From Plasmopara viticola (taxonomy: Eukaryota > Oomycota > Peronosporomycetes > Peronosporales > Peronosporaceae), in the NCBI GenBank assembly GCA_001695595.3, contig MBPM02000031.1, positions 496,001-560,000 on the forward strand: a stretch of 64,000 bases of DNA. The letters are read 5' to 3'. Made by a program: the position numbers and the translations under genes. This document shows, piece by piece, positions 37,237 to 48,573 of this stretch. The notes under the pieces are model-generated. The model saw only the letters and a list, made by a program, of their open reading frames with translations, searched no databases and was not told where the DNA came from. Each line of letters opens with the position of its first letter. The first letter of the stretch is position 1.

Positions 37237-39989
37237 AGTACAAATTTATGTTTTCACATCCACATTTTTCTCAAGCATTGTAAATATGATAGTTTAATTA
37301 GCACCTTTTCATACAAGATTTCAAAGAACAATCCTACAGGGCATCGGTTAAGGATTTCCACCTTTCCGCTTGCAGCTCCGGGTTCGGTGCACCTGCGAAC
37401 AGTGCCACAATGAAGTTTTGTCTATCTGTGCTTGCTATCAGTATTCGCGAAAAGAGACGCCACTTAGTGAAGGCAAAAGATGTATTGGCATAGTACTTAA
37501 AGGTGTTGTAGTATTTATTGCAGCATTGATTTTTCTGGATATGCTCACAGCATTTTTTAAATTCAGCTAACTAGGCAGCTACAATTTGCTTCTTGTTTTG
37601 GCGATGAACTTTTAAATAAACGCCCTGCATGCAAAATACTTTTATTTGCCGTCATCGTGCCGCGTTGAGTGATAATTGTAGAAAATCTACTTTCATATGA
37701 TGCTGCATAACATTTTTTTTTTAAAAATCGGCTGGAAGGTGTGGCATCATTGCAACTCGTGGACCTGGTGAGATATCATATGTTTGCACAAATGGCCATT
37801 TGCTGTTCAATTTTCATAACGCCTTAGACAAACACGTGGCCAAAGCGGACACGGCGTAATAGAGTCGCTCTCATAAAAGTTACGAGCGCTGATCACACTC
37901 TGTGCCCCAGACCATCGACTAACGGAGAAAGTACTTGATAAGCGCGTAAATTTACCAAGCGTCTCAACTTGTCTATCATTTGGCTTGCTTTATTGTTGGC
38001 TCTTAACTTGGTGATGCTGGCAAGTTGATTAGTTCTGTTTGAATTATGGGAAATTGGCGCCGTGAAGTCTTTTAAGACGTTGTCTTGTCCTACTGGAAGC
38101 TTTGCGGAACAACAAGATAGTAGAGACGTCTTGATGGCTACCATTGGTAAATCCATGCATCAGCCGACTTCGTTTTCTATCCCTTTTGTTCTACAAGAGT
38201 CGGAGTAGTCGAATAGAGGCGGGTAATAATCGGTGGGATGCTTGCAAGAAGACAATCGTCGGAGTTTGCGCTTCGAGTAACTCCAAGTAGACACGAAATG
38301 TAACTGCTGCGGTCTAATGTAATCTACACTATACAGATAAAAAATATACTGCACCACCAATTGTGGGTGCCGAAGCTTCTCAAGTTGATAGATAGTCTAT
38401 ATCTGCAAGCACATTAGGCTACACGGATTAACAATTGAGTAGCAATGTAGCCCCAGCTGGGTATTTTTTTGCAAGCGGATCCGCCGCAATATGGCAAGTA
38501 CTGTTTTAATCCGCTTGCAGAATTTAGCAGCAAATTATTGGCCCCGAAACTGATTTACTGTTTTATCTGCACTGTATGCGCTGATACGCCGTACGGCCTC
38601 AGATCAGACTCATCTTGCTTTTCCGACGTGCGCAGATGCGTTTCTGCCAAATCTTAGTGCCTAATACTTCTATTTGAGCGCTGATGCAGCTGAGACGCCA
38701 GATTTGTAGGCCGGATATACGTATGGTTGGGTAGGCCTTAAACAATGCAATTTGCACACCAAGATATTGTACAAAGATCGATTTAATGAGGTTGAGAGAC
38801 AAGTTGACGCCCCGCTAGCTCCTCGAGGCATATATGCACATGATGGAAATGGGAGAGAGACTTGGAGGTTTTTTTCAGGCCTCGAATTCGGGACCATCTT
38901 TACCGGGAAAATTATCTCAGCTTGTGTATATTTGCTCGAAGAGCAAGTGATCGCATTCACTAAAAATTAAATTCATTTCTTGGATGGAAACGAGTGAGGC
39001 ATTAACATTTCTGTATTTTAAGCTATCGCCACAAAGAGATCAGAGTGAAGCATTACTTGATGAATCGCTTACTAGTCTAAAGAGGGATCAGTCGACATTC
39101 AGCATCGATCTTTACACTCAACTGCCGACGCACCTAGCATTTAATGGACGTTATCTTATTATCCATCTCGATCCTCAGGACATCGATTCTCATTTAAGTG
39201 CTGTGGTCCCCCAAGTAACACTTAAGTTGTCTTTTCGCATGACTTTGCTGGTGGCCGAAAGTATTAATAGCCAAGATAATATTAGCCGTAAGGCTGAGCG
39301 GCCGCGTACGGGTAGAGCAGCCTCCTGCAACGCTTTTCGACCACCAACTTCGTCGAAAGTTCCATGTAGAATGCATAATTAAGCAGAGGCATACCAGAAG
39401 CTTTGCGTGAAGTGGTCATGTTATCTCGCTTTCAGAGCCCTTGGAAGCCGTTTAATTAGATCCGGAGCAGTAGCTCAAAGACTGCTTCGGGGACTTTGGC
39501 CGCTCAATGGAGTATGGTATGAGTGACTCCGTGTCCGCGCTTGGACCTTGTTTCTTTAGCCCTTACCTTGACACTATGCCGAAGCCTAGACATTTCGAAG
39601 GTAGATATTTGTAATCCTACAAATAAGCACATGTTCACTTAAAGGTCACATAAACAAAGTTCCTCGTTCAGAATAGCTTGGTTCCGAGTTGTACTGTTTT
39701 CGAAGCTTTACCCGATCCCGGAATAGAATTGAATTTAATGGTGGTGGTAATATTTTAAGGTGGGTTCCTGTATGAGGTGCAGGCCATCCGTCTTTTGGGG
39801 CTTCTCACGACGCTGAATAAATTCGCTCTGAATGCGGTACTAGTCGCACGTGCATATTCCGTGCTGGAACATCTACGCTTAGTAAGCGAGTCTTATAATG
39901 CCACGCGATGGCTCACCTCTAGATACTTTTCGCAACGCGCAAAATAAATAGGCTTATCGCTCGGCACCTTGGCTTGCATCTATCGGGCA
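37237..39989. other. Intergenic interval, 2.7 kb, no confident gene
   Basis: The interval is AT-rich. A 66-codon frame at 37370-37570 has two Cys pairs near its start and one hydrophobic stretch near its end, but it lacks an ATG at its first codon and shows no family match. Frames at 38752-38970 and 38984-39382 are anonymous. I call no gene. The Ty1/copia element begins at its right edge. Confidence 0.45.
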
Positions 39990-39994
39990 GTATT

Positions 39995-40140
39995 TGTTGG
40001 AGAATCGACGCCTCGACCAGCAACTACATATCGGTAAGTACCGGTATCTGCAATCAGTTGGTGACTACTTAAAAATTAGCATTTATAAATATATTCACTT
40101 TTGCAATTTGCCAACTAGTGCCCAAGTAACATTTTCAATT
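39995..40140 (+). repeat. 5' LTR of copia element (146 bp)
   Basis: Starts TGTTGGAGAATC and ends ATTTTCAATT. It contains a TATA-like TTATAAATATATT at about 40083-40095, which probably drives transcription. Boundaries are fixed by the GTATT target duplication and by the primer site starting directly after at 40141. Confidence 0.9.
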
Positions 40141-40153
40141 GGTTATGAGCCCA
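40141..40153 (+). other. Primer-binding site complementary to anticodon arm of initiator tRNA-Met
   Basis: Directly after the 5' LTR is GGTTATGAGCCCA. This is complementary to the TGGGCTCATAACC part of an initiator tRNA-Met anticodon arm rather than to a tRNA 3' end. Drosophila copia and yeast Ty5 prime reverse transcription from such a half-tRNA. An ATG (40145) lies inside the site, but the better start is 40202. Confidence 0.75.
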
Positions 40154-40201
40154 AGCCCCGCCGACTCTGCCTTCCCACCCCCTGATTCTGCCTTCGCCAC
40201 C

Positions 40202-41851
40202 ATGGACGCGTCTACGCCAAGCCGGATTAACAAGTTCGACGGCACCAACTTCCACAACTGGAAATTCAAGATGCAGATGGTGTTGGAGGAGAAAGATCTG
40301 TGGGACGTGGCAAGTGGCGAGATTAAGTTGGAGCAGTGCGTCACTTCGCTGGACCAAGGAACCTATAAGAGGAAGTCACGCAAGGCGCTTGCGATCATCT
40401 GTCTCGCGATGGAAGATTCGCAGCTGCCACTGGTTCGTTCTGCGACTGGCGCGCATGATGCATGGTCAAGACTCGAAGGACATTTCGAGAAGAAGAGCCT
40501 CGCCAATCGACTCTTCCTTCGTCGACGTTTCCTGACAGCAACAATGGATGAAGGTGATGATGTGCTTCAGCACATTAACAAGTTGAAGACACTAGCGGAG
40601 CAGCTTGATGCGATCGGGGCTCCGGTTAGCGAGGACGACTTGGTTATCACGCTTCTGAGCAGTTTGAGTGAATCGTACCAATTTCTCATCACGGCACTGG
40701 AGTCACGTGCTGATTCGTTGACGTGGGATCTCGTGACGTCTCGGGTACTACATGAAGACATGAAGCGCAAGGAACAGGGTGGCGGCATCGATGAAGCCGC
40801 GCACAACCAAGGGCAAGCGTTCATGGCTAATGATAACAACAAGCGCAAAGGACGTCTTGTGCAGGCGAAGACAAGTGGATCTTGCCATTACTGTGGGGAA
40901 CAAGGTCATTGGATTGCCAAGTGTTCCGCGCGAATTCGTGATAATGCGGAGCGGCAAAGGCCACAGCGTGCGAATGTCGCACAAGTTGAAGATGTTTCTA
41001 GCGACTTTCTATTTTCGGTGGGTGGTGACACAAGTGCTTCCAAGTCAAGCAGTGTTTGGCTGGTAGACTCGGGTGCAACTCAGCATATGACGCACTCGAA
41101 AGAGTACATGATCAACTACAAGGTCATGTCTCCGGTGGACGTACACCTCGCTGATGACGGTATTGTTCAAGCGGTTGGAACGGGTGACATAGTTATGTCA
41201 ATGCAAACACCACGTGGAATCAAGAAAGGTGTACTAACACGTGTGTGGCACATTCCGAAACTACTGCGAAATTTGTTTTCAGTGGGCCGTTTTACGAAGG
41301 ATGTCGGACCAGTTACCTTTGAGCGAGATGGTTGCTTTGCAAATGCAAAAGGTTTGCGATGGCAGCTTGGTGCTCGCGAAGGAAAGGGTTTGTTCAAGCT
41401 CTGCATGACACCAATTCCAGCTGAGACGGCAAATGTGACAACTTCGATGGGATGCCATGGGGACACCAATTCGTACCTCTGGCACCTTCGACTTGGTCAC
41501 ATTGGCTTTAGTGGATTGGATGCCATTGTTAAGAAAAACTATGGAACTGGTATTGACATTGCGTCTGTTAAGCAGTGGGAGGCGTGTGACGGATGTTCGC
41601 TTGGCAAACAAACGCGTACAAGCTACATCAAGTCATCACCTAACCGTGCGAAACAAGTGCTGGAGGTCATCCACAGTGATTTTTGTGGCCCTATGCGGAC
41701 GCCTACTTTTAGTGGAAAGCGATATTTCGTCACATTTATTGATGACAAATCCACTTTTGCACGGTATACTTGCTGCGCAACAAATCCGAAGTTTTTACCA
41801 AGTTTGCTGAATATGTCGCGCTTGCTGAAACGCAAACCGGATATCGAGTAA
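40202..41851 (+). CDS. Copia gag-protease-integrase (5' part of polyprotein, frameshifted)
   Basis: The ATG at 40202 sits in GCCACCATGG, a strong context; an earlier in-frame ATG at 40145 overlaps the primer site. The product begins with a copia-type Gag ([14 protein letters not shown], then LFLRRRFL). It continues with a CCHC zinc knuckle (40883-40924, C-x2-C-x4-H-x4-C), the protease motif VDSGATQHM (about 41064) and the integrase zinc-binding H-H-C-C (HLRLGHIGF ... CDGCSLGK). It then enters the integrase core (HSDFCGPM). The frame is lost at about 41763, after which the last roughly 30 codons are out of phase until the stop at 41851. The rest of the polyprotein continues in the overlapping frame from 41770. 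Confidence 0.9.
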   Translation: MDASTPSRINKFDGTNFHNWKFKMQMVLEEKDLWDVASGEIKLEQCVTSLDQGTYKRKSRKALAIICLAMEDSQLPLVRSATGAHDAWSRLEGHFEKKSLANRLFLRRRFLTATMDEGDDVLQHINKLKTLAEQLDAIGAPVSEDDLVITLLSSLSESYQFLITALESRADSLTWDLVTSRVLHEDMKRKEQGGGIDEAAHNQGQAFMANDNNKRKGRLVQAKTSGSCHYCGEQGHWIAKCSARIRDNAERQRPQRANVAQVEDVSSDFLFSVGGDTSASKSSSVWLVDSGATQHMTHSKEYMINYKVMSPVDVHLADDGIVQAVGTGDIVMSMQTPRGIKKGVLTRVWHIPKLLRNLFSVGRFTKDVGPVTFERDGCFANAKGLRWQLGAREGKGLFKLCMTPIPAETANVTTSMGCHGDTNSYLWHLRLGHIGFSGLDAIVKKNYGTGIDIASVKQWEACDGCSLGKQTRTSYIKSSPNRAKQVLEVIHSDFCGPMRTPTFSGKRYFVTFIDDKSTFARYTCCATNPKFLPSLLNMSRLLKRKPDIE

Positions 41852-44259
41852 AGTCGCTTCGCAGTGACAATGGTGGAGAATATACATCGCACAGAATGGC
41901 CAAGTTTTGCAGTGACCGGGGAATCGCTCAAAAGTTTACCCCGCCGTACACACCACAGCTGAATGGAGTGGCTGAGCGCATGAACCGAACGTTGGTTGAG
42001 TGCGCGAGGTGCATGATAGAACACGCTGGATTACCAAAAATTTACTGGGGCGAAGCAGTTATGACCGCTGCATTCCTACGAAATCGTTGTCCTACACGCG
42101 CTGTTTCTCACGACAAGTCACCTCACCAAATTTGGACCGGTAAAAAGCCATTGCTGGCAAACCTTAAGGTGTTTGGTTGCCACGCATTTGTCACGGTTCC
42201 CAAAGAAAAGCGCACCAAACTTGATGCAAGGTCGGTACGCTGCCGCTTTATCGGTTATTCCGAGCATGAAAAGGCGTATCGTTTTGAGGAACTACAAACT
42301 CGTCGTGTGCTAGTCAGTCGCGATGCCAGGTTTATGGAAATGGTCTTTGATACTGGGAAGCGTGATCACTGCAATGAAGAGGTTGTCATCGAAGATGTCG
42401 AAGAAACTGATGAAGAATCACAAGAAGAAGAGGCAACTTCTTCCGATGTTGACATTGAGGTGGGCAGGAAACGTCACCAACGAAATGAATCGCTCGAGAA
42501 AGCAACAGAAATTCCAAGAATTAAGCGGCATACAATCTTCAGCAAAGGTCGTGGACTTAAAGAGATGTCGGCAGCAGCACAAGACTGCTTCAATGTTGAG
42601 GCGGCCTACGTCATGGATTCAGTGGGAGAAATGCCGACTTCATTCAAGTCGGCTATGGAATCTAGTGACGCTGTAAAGTGGAAGGAAGCCTGTGACTCAG
42701 AGTTTAAGTCCCTGCATAAAAATCAAACTTGGGAGATTGTGCCATTGCCAAAAGGACGCAAGGCGATTGGATGCAGATGGGTTTTTCGCGTGAAAGAGAA
42801 TCAAGACGGGGAAGTTGAAAGGTTTAAGGCTCGTCTTGTTGCTAAAGGCTTCTCACAGAAGTACGGCATTGACTATGATGAAACGTTTGCACCGGTGGCG
42901 AAGCTCACATCAATTCGGATCCTGTTTAGTCTTGCTGCCAAATACAGCCTTACACTGCATCAAATGGACGTCAAGACAGCGTTCCTTAACGGACCGTTGG
43001 ATGAAGACATATACATGGAGCAACCGGACGGCTTTGTGAATCAAGAGCACCCGAATTTTGTTTGCAAGCTCAAGCGGTCACTATACGGCCTGAAACAGTC
43101 ACCTCGCATGTGGAACAAGATCATCGACGAGTTCATGCTTAAGCTTGGGTTCAAGAAGTGTGAGTCAGACCACTGCATTTACTTGATGCGAAACGACCAA
43201 GCCATGATCTTTGTGGCTCTTTACGTTGATGATTTAGTGCTCGCAAGCAGCAGTGTCAAGATTCTACAAGATACCAAGCAAGCATTAAGTAATCGATTCG
43301 AGATGACTGATATGGGCCAGCTCAAGTTTTTCCTCGGAATTGAAATTGAGCAAGACAAGACAAGTGGAGTTGTTTCGATGCGACAGAATAAGTTTGCAAG
43401 TGACATTTTGCACAATTTTAAGATGGATGCCAGTAACCCGGTCAAGACACCTCAAGATCCGGGCCTCAAACTGACAAAGAATATGTGTGAAGACGGTTGT
43501 AAGCACGACGTGACCATGGCTGGAGTCCCCTATCGAAATGCAGTAGGGTGCGTCATGTATCTCATGGTATGTACTCGACCAGACCTCGCGGCAGCAGTGG
43601 GAGTACTCAGCCAATTTGCGGCAGATCCATGTCCTACTCATTGGCAAGCACTCAAGCGGGTCTTCAGGTACATTCAAGGGACAAGGACACATGGTATTGA
43701 ATTCCAACCGGGCTGCGATGATGGACTTCGAGGTTTCACGGATGCAGATTGGGCTGGAGATATTGCAACAAGAAGAAGCACGAGCGGCTATGCGTTTATG
43801 ATGAACGGCGGATGCATCAGCTGGAGAAGCAAGAAGCAACGTACGGTGGCGCTGTCATCTACTGAAGCTGAATACATGGCGTTGTCGGAGGCAACACAAG
43901 AGGCTATATGGCTAAAGGCTTTCTTGTGCGAATTGGGTGAGTTGACAACTGATGAAGCGGTTACAGTTTACGAGGACAATCAGGGCTCCATTGCATTGGC
44001 CAAGAACCCGGAATTTCACAAGCGCACCAAGCACATCGACATTCGTTATCATTTTGTTCGTGAAAAGGTAGAAGATGGCCAAGTGGTGTTGCAGTATTGC
44101 TCAACAAACGACATGATGGCCGACATGATGACCAAGCCAATCAGCGCTGTGCAGTTTCAAAATCTCCGGAACAAGTTGGGCATCAAGTCGCCAAGTGCTG
44201 ACGAGTCGAGTGGGAGTGTTGGAGAATCGACGCCTCGACCAGCAACTACATATCGGTAA
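41770..44259 (+). CDS. Copia integrase C-terminus, reverse transcriptase, RNase H
   Basis: This frame continues the polyprotein after the one-base break. It contains the remaining integrase acidic residues (SDNGGEY and GVAERMNRT), the copia RT entry motif ([17 protein letters not shown]), the polymerase YVDD at 43222-43233, and RNase H motifs ([19 protein letters not shown]). The ATG at 41770 is only the first Met after the shift, not a true start. The frame is otherwise open to its stop at 44257-44259, inside the 3' LTR, so the last 14 residues are LTR-encoded. Catalytic residues are all present. Confidence 0.9.
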   Translation: MLRNKSEVFTKFAEYVALAETQTGYRVKSLRSDNGGEYTSHRMAKFCSDRGIAQKFTPPYTPQLNGVAERMNRTLVECARCMIEHAGLPKIYWGEAVMTAAFLRNRCPTRAVSHDKSPHQIWTGKKPLLANLKVFGCHAFVTVPKEKRTKLDARSVRCRFIGYSEHEKAYRFEELQTRRVLVSRDARFMEMVFDTGKRDHCNEEVVIEDVEETDEESQEEEATSSDVDIEVGRKRHQRNESLEKATEIPRIKRHTIFSKGRGLKEMSAAAQDCFNVEAAYVMDSVGEMPTSFKSAMESSDAVKWKEACDSEFKSLHKNQTWEIVPLPKGRKAIGCRWVFRVKENQDGEVERFKARLVAKGFSQKYGIDYDETFAPVAKLTSIRILFSLAAKYSLTLHQMDVKTAFLNGPLDEDIYMEQPDGFVNQEHPNFVCKLKRSLYGLKQSPRMWNKIIDEFMLKLGFKKCESDHCIYLMRNDQAMIFVALYVDDLVLASSSVKILQDTKQALSNRFEMTDMGQLKFFLGIEIEQDKTSGVVSMRQNKFASDILHNFKMDASNPVKTPQDPGLKLTKNMCEDGCKHDVTMAGVPYRNAVGCVMYLMVCTRPDLAAAVGVLSQFAADPCPTHWQALKRVFRYIQGTRTHGIEFQPGCDDGLRGFTDADWAGDIATRRSTSGYAFMMNGGCISWRSKKQRTVALSSTEAEYMALSEATQEAIWLKAFLCELGELTTDEAVTVYEDNQGSIALAKNPEFHKRTKHIDIRYHFVREKVEDGQVVLQYCSTNDMMADMMTKPISAVQFQNLRNKLGIKSPSADESSGSVGESTPRPATTYR

Positions 44260-44362
44260 GTACCGGTATCTGCAATCAGTTGGTGACTACTTAAAAATTA
44301 GCACTTATAAATATATTCACTTTTGCAATTTGCCAACTAGTGCCCAAGTAACATTTTCAATT
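44217..44362 (+). repeat. 3' LTR of copia element (146 bp)
   Basis: Identical to the 5' LTR except C at 44304. It is preceded by a short purine-rich stretch (GAGTGGGAG, 44208-44216), which probably acts as the polypurine tract. The pol frame ends inside this LTR at 44259. It is followed by the target duplication GTATT. Confidence 0.92.
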
Positions 44363-44367
44363 GTATT

Positions 44368-45505
44368 CACTTTCAAGGCTCTTCTCTTCGTAGTCGACCC
44401 GCGAGTTTGAGGGTTGACGAGTCGTATAGTTCCTCGCCACCTGTCTTAGGGTCTTCACTTCTATGCCCAAACGAAGAATAAACCGAATTGCTGTCTTTGC
44501 CTTAGCCAATTTCATTCTGGTCTCTAAATGTCAATGATCTGATCAACGAGGGCATTTCGAGTCGAATTTTTGCCCATAGATATTATGGTCTTCCTGTCAA
44601 TTTCGAAAAGACCTATCGCATGGCCAGTGCGTCTGACCATATGTCTAATCCTATTAGCTGCGTACCCCAGGAGGGAGATTAGTCTGACTCTCGAGTATTC
44701 TCCGCGGCTTTAGTGAAGAAACAGCATACCGAGTGTCGCCATACTCGTTGCACGAAGAGGCAGGTTTTCACGGACATACGGAGAGGTAGAATGGTAAACA
44801 CGCGCTTCCTGTCGTTGTGGATGGGTCTTTAGCGACCATTCTGCTGAAACGTCTCTCTGGTGGTCGAGGTAGTTAAGGCTTGCCGCCCACGGCACATGCA
44901 TAGCCTTTATGGCAAGCGGAGCCTTTGCAGCCACGGCCTTAAACACAAAAATCGATTTTGGTGCAGTCGCACTTGCGCAAGACAAAGTGTCCTTTTCGGT
45001 GTATGCATGGCATTGTAACATGTCGCCAGCCCTAGTCCTACTTATTTGATCATCGTTTGTATGTAGCTAGACTGACGGAACGGTGGTTTATTGGTAAGAG
45101 CACTAACACCAAGAGAAATTATTTGTTCGTTCTACTCGATTAGTAGAAGAAATTACTCGGTTACGCGATGTATGGGGTGTTTCCTAAATAAATTGCATTA
45201 TGAAAAATAAAGAAAGAGAGAGTTCATTACGAAACCCTAGCTTCGCTGCTTAACCCTACCTTTGATGTAGCGGGAAGAGACTCAGGGCTAAAAGGCAGTT
45301 TCTGAAATACAATCCATTACATAAAAGATCCATCTGCATTCATAGCACCACTGTGTGTTTCGACCAATGGATTAATAACATGGTCTTTCCACTCTAATTT
45401 CTTTTAGGTGATCCCGTCGCAGTAAGAAAGCTATAATAAAAGTACACCTTTTAAAAGTTACAAGACTGATCGACCTAAATATGCGTTCTAAATTATATGA
45501 TAGTA
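44368..45505. other. Intergenic interval, no gene seen
   Basis: About 1.1 kb right of the copia element. The short minus-strand frame at 44710-45021 shows no motif I recognise. AT-rich towards the right end, where it forms the 3' flank of the membrane-protein gene ending at 45506. Confidence 0.45.
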
Positions 45506-46159
45506 TCAGACGTTCGCTACTTCGCTGGCATGCGCGACTAGCTCGAGTGACGCAGCATCAGACTGGTGCGCACGTTGCCGTTGTACCTGCTCTTCTTCTT
45601 CTTGCTGCTCCCGAATGAATCTTTTCTTTTGATGTCGCTCTTTGCGCTCTTTTCGCTCATCAAAAACCTGAATGCTTACAAGTCCAAGCTCGCAAAGTCC
45701 GATCAAAATTGCGCTACGTAGCCTAGGGCCCGAGTAAAGTTTCATTTTGAGAACGGACTTGAGCACAATAGCGTAGAAGATTGCGATGATCAACGAGGCC
45801 AGCATAAGGTTGTACTTGTAATTGCGTGCCTTCCGCAAACGCTTGATTTTCCAGCAGAAAAAGAATTTGGCAAAGTAAACGAGAAACCACGCGAAACCAA
45901 AAGGTGTCGGATAAAAGATGTAGATCCACTGCAGGAGTCGCAAGTTCTCGTCCAGCTCACCCTGTGTATATTTATTGGCCACGAATCTCGCAGCGTGCGT
46001 CGTGCCGGCGCCCACGTCGAAGAAAGCCACGACCACAGCGAATTTGGCAAAAAATGTCAGCGATGCATACAGCCAGCGGTAGAAGCGCTTTTGATGTATA
46101 AAGCCCCAATAGCCGTCCGATACCGTCAGCATGTTACGTATGCGTCGCCGCTTTCCCAT
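45506..46159 (-). CDS. Putative four-span membrane protein, charged Gln/Glu tail
   Basis: 217 residues from ATG 46159. No named family is recognised. Predicted spans lie at about residues 28-48, 74-98, 118-138 and 146-163. Basic clusters flank them (KRRR at the N-terminus, KIKRLRKAR after span 2), suggesting cytosolic loops. The tail is strongly charged (ERKERKERHQKKR, then EQQEEEEQVQRQR). Layout and the S-G-P-x-L turn before the last span resemble the 36307-37236 protein. The gene is divergent from the SDR gene (start codons 156 bp apart). Probably an endomembrane protein; function unknown. Confidence 0.75.
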   Translation of the reverse strand: MGKRRRIRNMLTVSDGYWGFIHQKRFYRWLYASLTFFAKFAVVVAFFDVGAGTTHAARFVANKYTQGELDENLRLLQWIYIFYPTPFGFAWFLVYFAKFFFCWKIKRLRKARNYKYNLMLASLIIAIFYAIVLKSVLKMKLYSGPRLRSAILIGLCELGLVSIQVFDERKERKERHQKKRFIREQQEEEEQVQRQRAHQSDAASLELVAHASEVANV

Positions 46160-46315
46160 GGTAAAAATGCTTTTGAAATTCTTGCTCAGTAGTCAGCGCG
46201 TAATATTTTCTTAAGAAAGTACAGTACGATGTGTGCGTTACACATGTATAACTTTAGAGAGGTCAAGATAATATCAGGCCCCCTGATTTAATTGTCACAA
46301 TTAATTTGGCACAAG

Positions 46316-47379
46316 ATGGCTCACGACATGGGAAATTGGGTGGCCCATGTGCAGGCAACGCTTAAAGGTGCCCCGTTGTCTGTGAACATCTTGGTAGTAG
46401 TAGGCTGTCTAGTGCTATCTCGCCTAGCATTGCAGCTGCTGGTCTCATTCTACACTTTCTTTCTGCGTCCGGCCAAAAGTATGAGAAGCTTTGGTCAGTG
46501 GGGCGTCGTCACGGGCGGCACGGATGGCATAGGTATGGCGCTCGCCATGGAATTGGCGCAGAAAGGCATGAATGTGGTTTTGCTGAGCCGCACTCAGAGC
46601 CGTCTAGAGGCTGCCCGCGATGAGATCTTAGCAAAGTATTCTAAGATACAGGTGGAGATTTTGGCCGTTGATTTTGACCGTATAGATGAGCCTACTGTGC
46701 GCGAGTCTCTGCAGAAGAAGATAGAAGAGGTCAAGGATATCGGAGTGCTTTTCAATAACGTTGGTGTGTCGTATGATTTTCCTGAATTCTTTGACCAGTT
46801 GTCAGAGGAACGCGTGGACAGTTTAATTAAGCTTAATGTAACCAGCGCCACTATTATGACAAAGCTGGTGCTACCTGGCATGACACAGCGCAAGCGTGGT
46901 GTGATTGTCAATCTTAGTTCTGGATCGGGCCGTATGGTTGTGCCGCTGCTTAGCGAATATAGCGCTACGAAGAAGTACGTGGAGCAGCTGACGCTGTGTC
47001 TTGCCGCCGAGTACGCCTCGAAGAATGTGCATATACAATGCCACGTGCCTATGTTTGTATCCACCAAACTGGCGAAGATACGTCACTCGAGTTTCATGGT
47101 GCCGTCCCCCGCTACTTACGCTCGCGCATCGGTCGCACAACTCGGCTACGACACGCTTATTTCACCTTACTGGCCGCATGCACTGCAGATCTGGCTATAC
47201 GAGAGCGTCCCTACTTGGCTGCTAGCTAAGGTAAGGGTACTTATTGTCCACTGTGTTATACAAGTAGTGTATTGTTTCTTTTACTGATGAATGATGTGAC
47301 GTTGAAGGGTGCCATGATGACCCACTTGTCTTTACGCAAGCGCGCAATCAAGAAACTCGAAGTAAAGAAGAAACAGTAA
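46316..47379 (+). CDS. Very-long-chain 3-oxoacyl-CoA reductase-like SDR (17-beta-HSD type 12 / KAR family)
   Basis: Short-chain dehydrogenase likely to reduce 3-ketoacyl-CoA in microsomal fatty-acid elongation (the family also includes steroid dehydrogenases). Two exons: 46316-47230 and 47308-47379, with a 77-bp intron (GTAAGG...TTGAAG, ACTGATG branch-like site), phase 0, giving 328 aa. An N-terminal membrane anchor (about 22-45) precedes the cofactor motif TGGTDGIG, the NNVG motif, and the catalytic Ser (LSSGSG) and Y-S-A-T-K. Splicing adds a basic tail ending K-K-K-Q, a dilysine ER-retrieval signal. Unspliced message would end in a hydrophobic tail without it. ATG 46316 is the first in frame with an N-terminus of family-like length. 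Confidence 0.9.
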
Positions 47380-48573
47380 ACAAGCGACCGGTGAGCGCTT
47401 GAGTCGTTAGTGTCAATTGGTGAACAGCAGCAGTACCTGTAGAGTAGCGCTGCGGTCTGATTTTTACTTTAACAATTAATGCTAATTTTTTGCTTAAACC
47501 GTTTACAGTACTATTGTAGCTCTTTTGCCACTCTTGGTTATCAACCTGCTTCGGTCTATAGGCAGTGCAATGAGTGGCGGTGGCAGCCTTGATGCGTGCG
47601 TCGTAGAGCCGGCAAAACCAGTCATGGAGGCAGCATGTCGCATCGACCTCGTGTGGTGGTATCATGCCGACAGCGGGACAGTGAACATGTATCAGTCGTT
47701 GCAAAGTTCGTAACGTTCGATGTCACTGCATGTAATATTAGTCAGTCACCTATCCTGGAACCAAGTCACGGAGAGATGTCAATAGTTCATCCCACTTTGC
47801 AATTAAAATTCACTTTAAATGCCTCCGTGCGGCTGTGTTGCTCAATCACTCAAACGGCTACCAATCGTATATGAGCACGCACCTCAGAAAAGCCAGCGGG
47901 ACGTCGGCCTAAGCGCGACGACGATGACCATTTTGTGTGTCAAGTCTCTGATGCGATTACCGACAACGAAGGCACAATTGTAAAAACCGTGGTTTTTATG
48001 TAGGCGACGGACAGTCGTAGCTGGAAGACGTTGGAAGGCAGGAGAGGCACCCAAGGTCTATCTACTACACACGTGGTCTGTCAGCTGACGCCGTCATTCG
48101 GCTTATGCTTTTTTGATTTATGCTAGAAAAATTTAAAGGTTTACCACATGACGCTAGCTCCATGTGGTAGCATAAGGAGAATATGCAAAACCTGGCTGCA
48201 TGGTGTTGTAGGGCTACAAGCTATGCCGTCGGCATAATTAAGCTATTCCGACCTCTCACGCGAATTCAAATCATCAAACCTGTCTGCATTGATACTAGGC
48301 ACGATCTCGCTCTGATCTCAATATTACTTTCCCAATTCCATTACGAAGCGATACCTCTTCCGTAAAGACACTCCATTACTTCACCTGTACAGATAAATTC
48401 CCTCCAGTATCCGATTACATAGGGTAAATGTGGTACTGCTGCTGCGCGCCACGACTCTCGCACGCACGTAGAATTGAGCATTCCGGGCTTTTCTGCCGCA
48501 AGCCTCAAGATTGCCAACCTTTGTTCATAGTTGCATTTCCGTCATCGCTGCGAAGTGTTTGCTCGATTAAGCC
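47380..48573. other. Intergenic interval with coding-like pieces
   Basis: Two stretches look coding. One is 47635-47709 (MSHRPRVVVSCRQRD..., followed by a GTAACG donor-like site). The other is about 47875-48003, a frame running KPAGRRPKRDDDDHFVC then an acidic/Val-rich end. They could be exons of a small gene joined at a weak AAAAG acceptor, but I could not establish this and recognise no family. The remainder shows nothing. Confidence 0.3.

Larger units (their letters stand above)
39990..44367 (+). mobile_element. Ty1/copia LTR retrotransposon with 5-bp target duplication
   Basis: The element spans 39995-44362, flanked by GTATT on both sides (39990-39994 and 44363-44367). The two 146-bp LTRs (39995-40140 and 44217-44362) differ at a single base (T at 40082, C at 44304), so insertion was recent. 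Inside is one gag-pol region in copia order: gag, CCHC knuckle, protease, integrase, reverse transcriptase, RNase H. It is interrupted by a single one-base frame change near 41763-41765 within the integrase. LTRs this short are at the low end for copia elements. They start TGTTGG but end CAATT rather than CA. Confidence 0.93.
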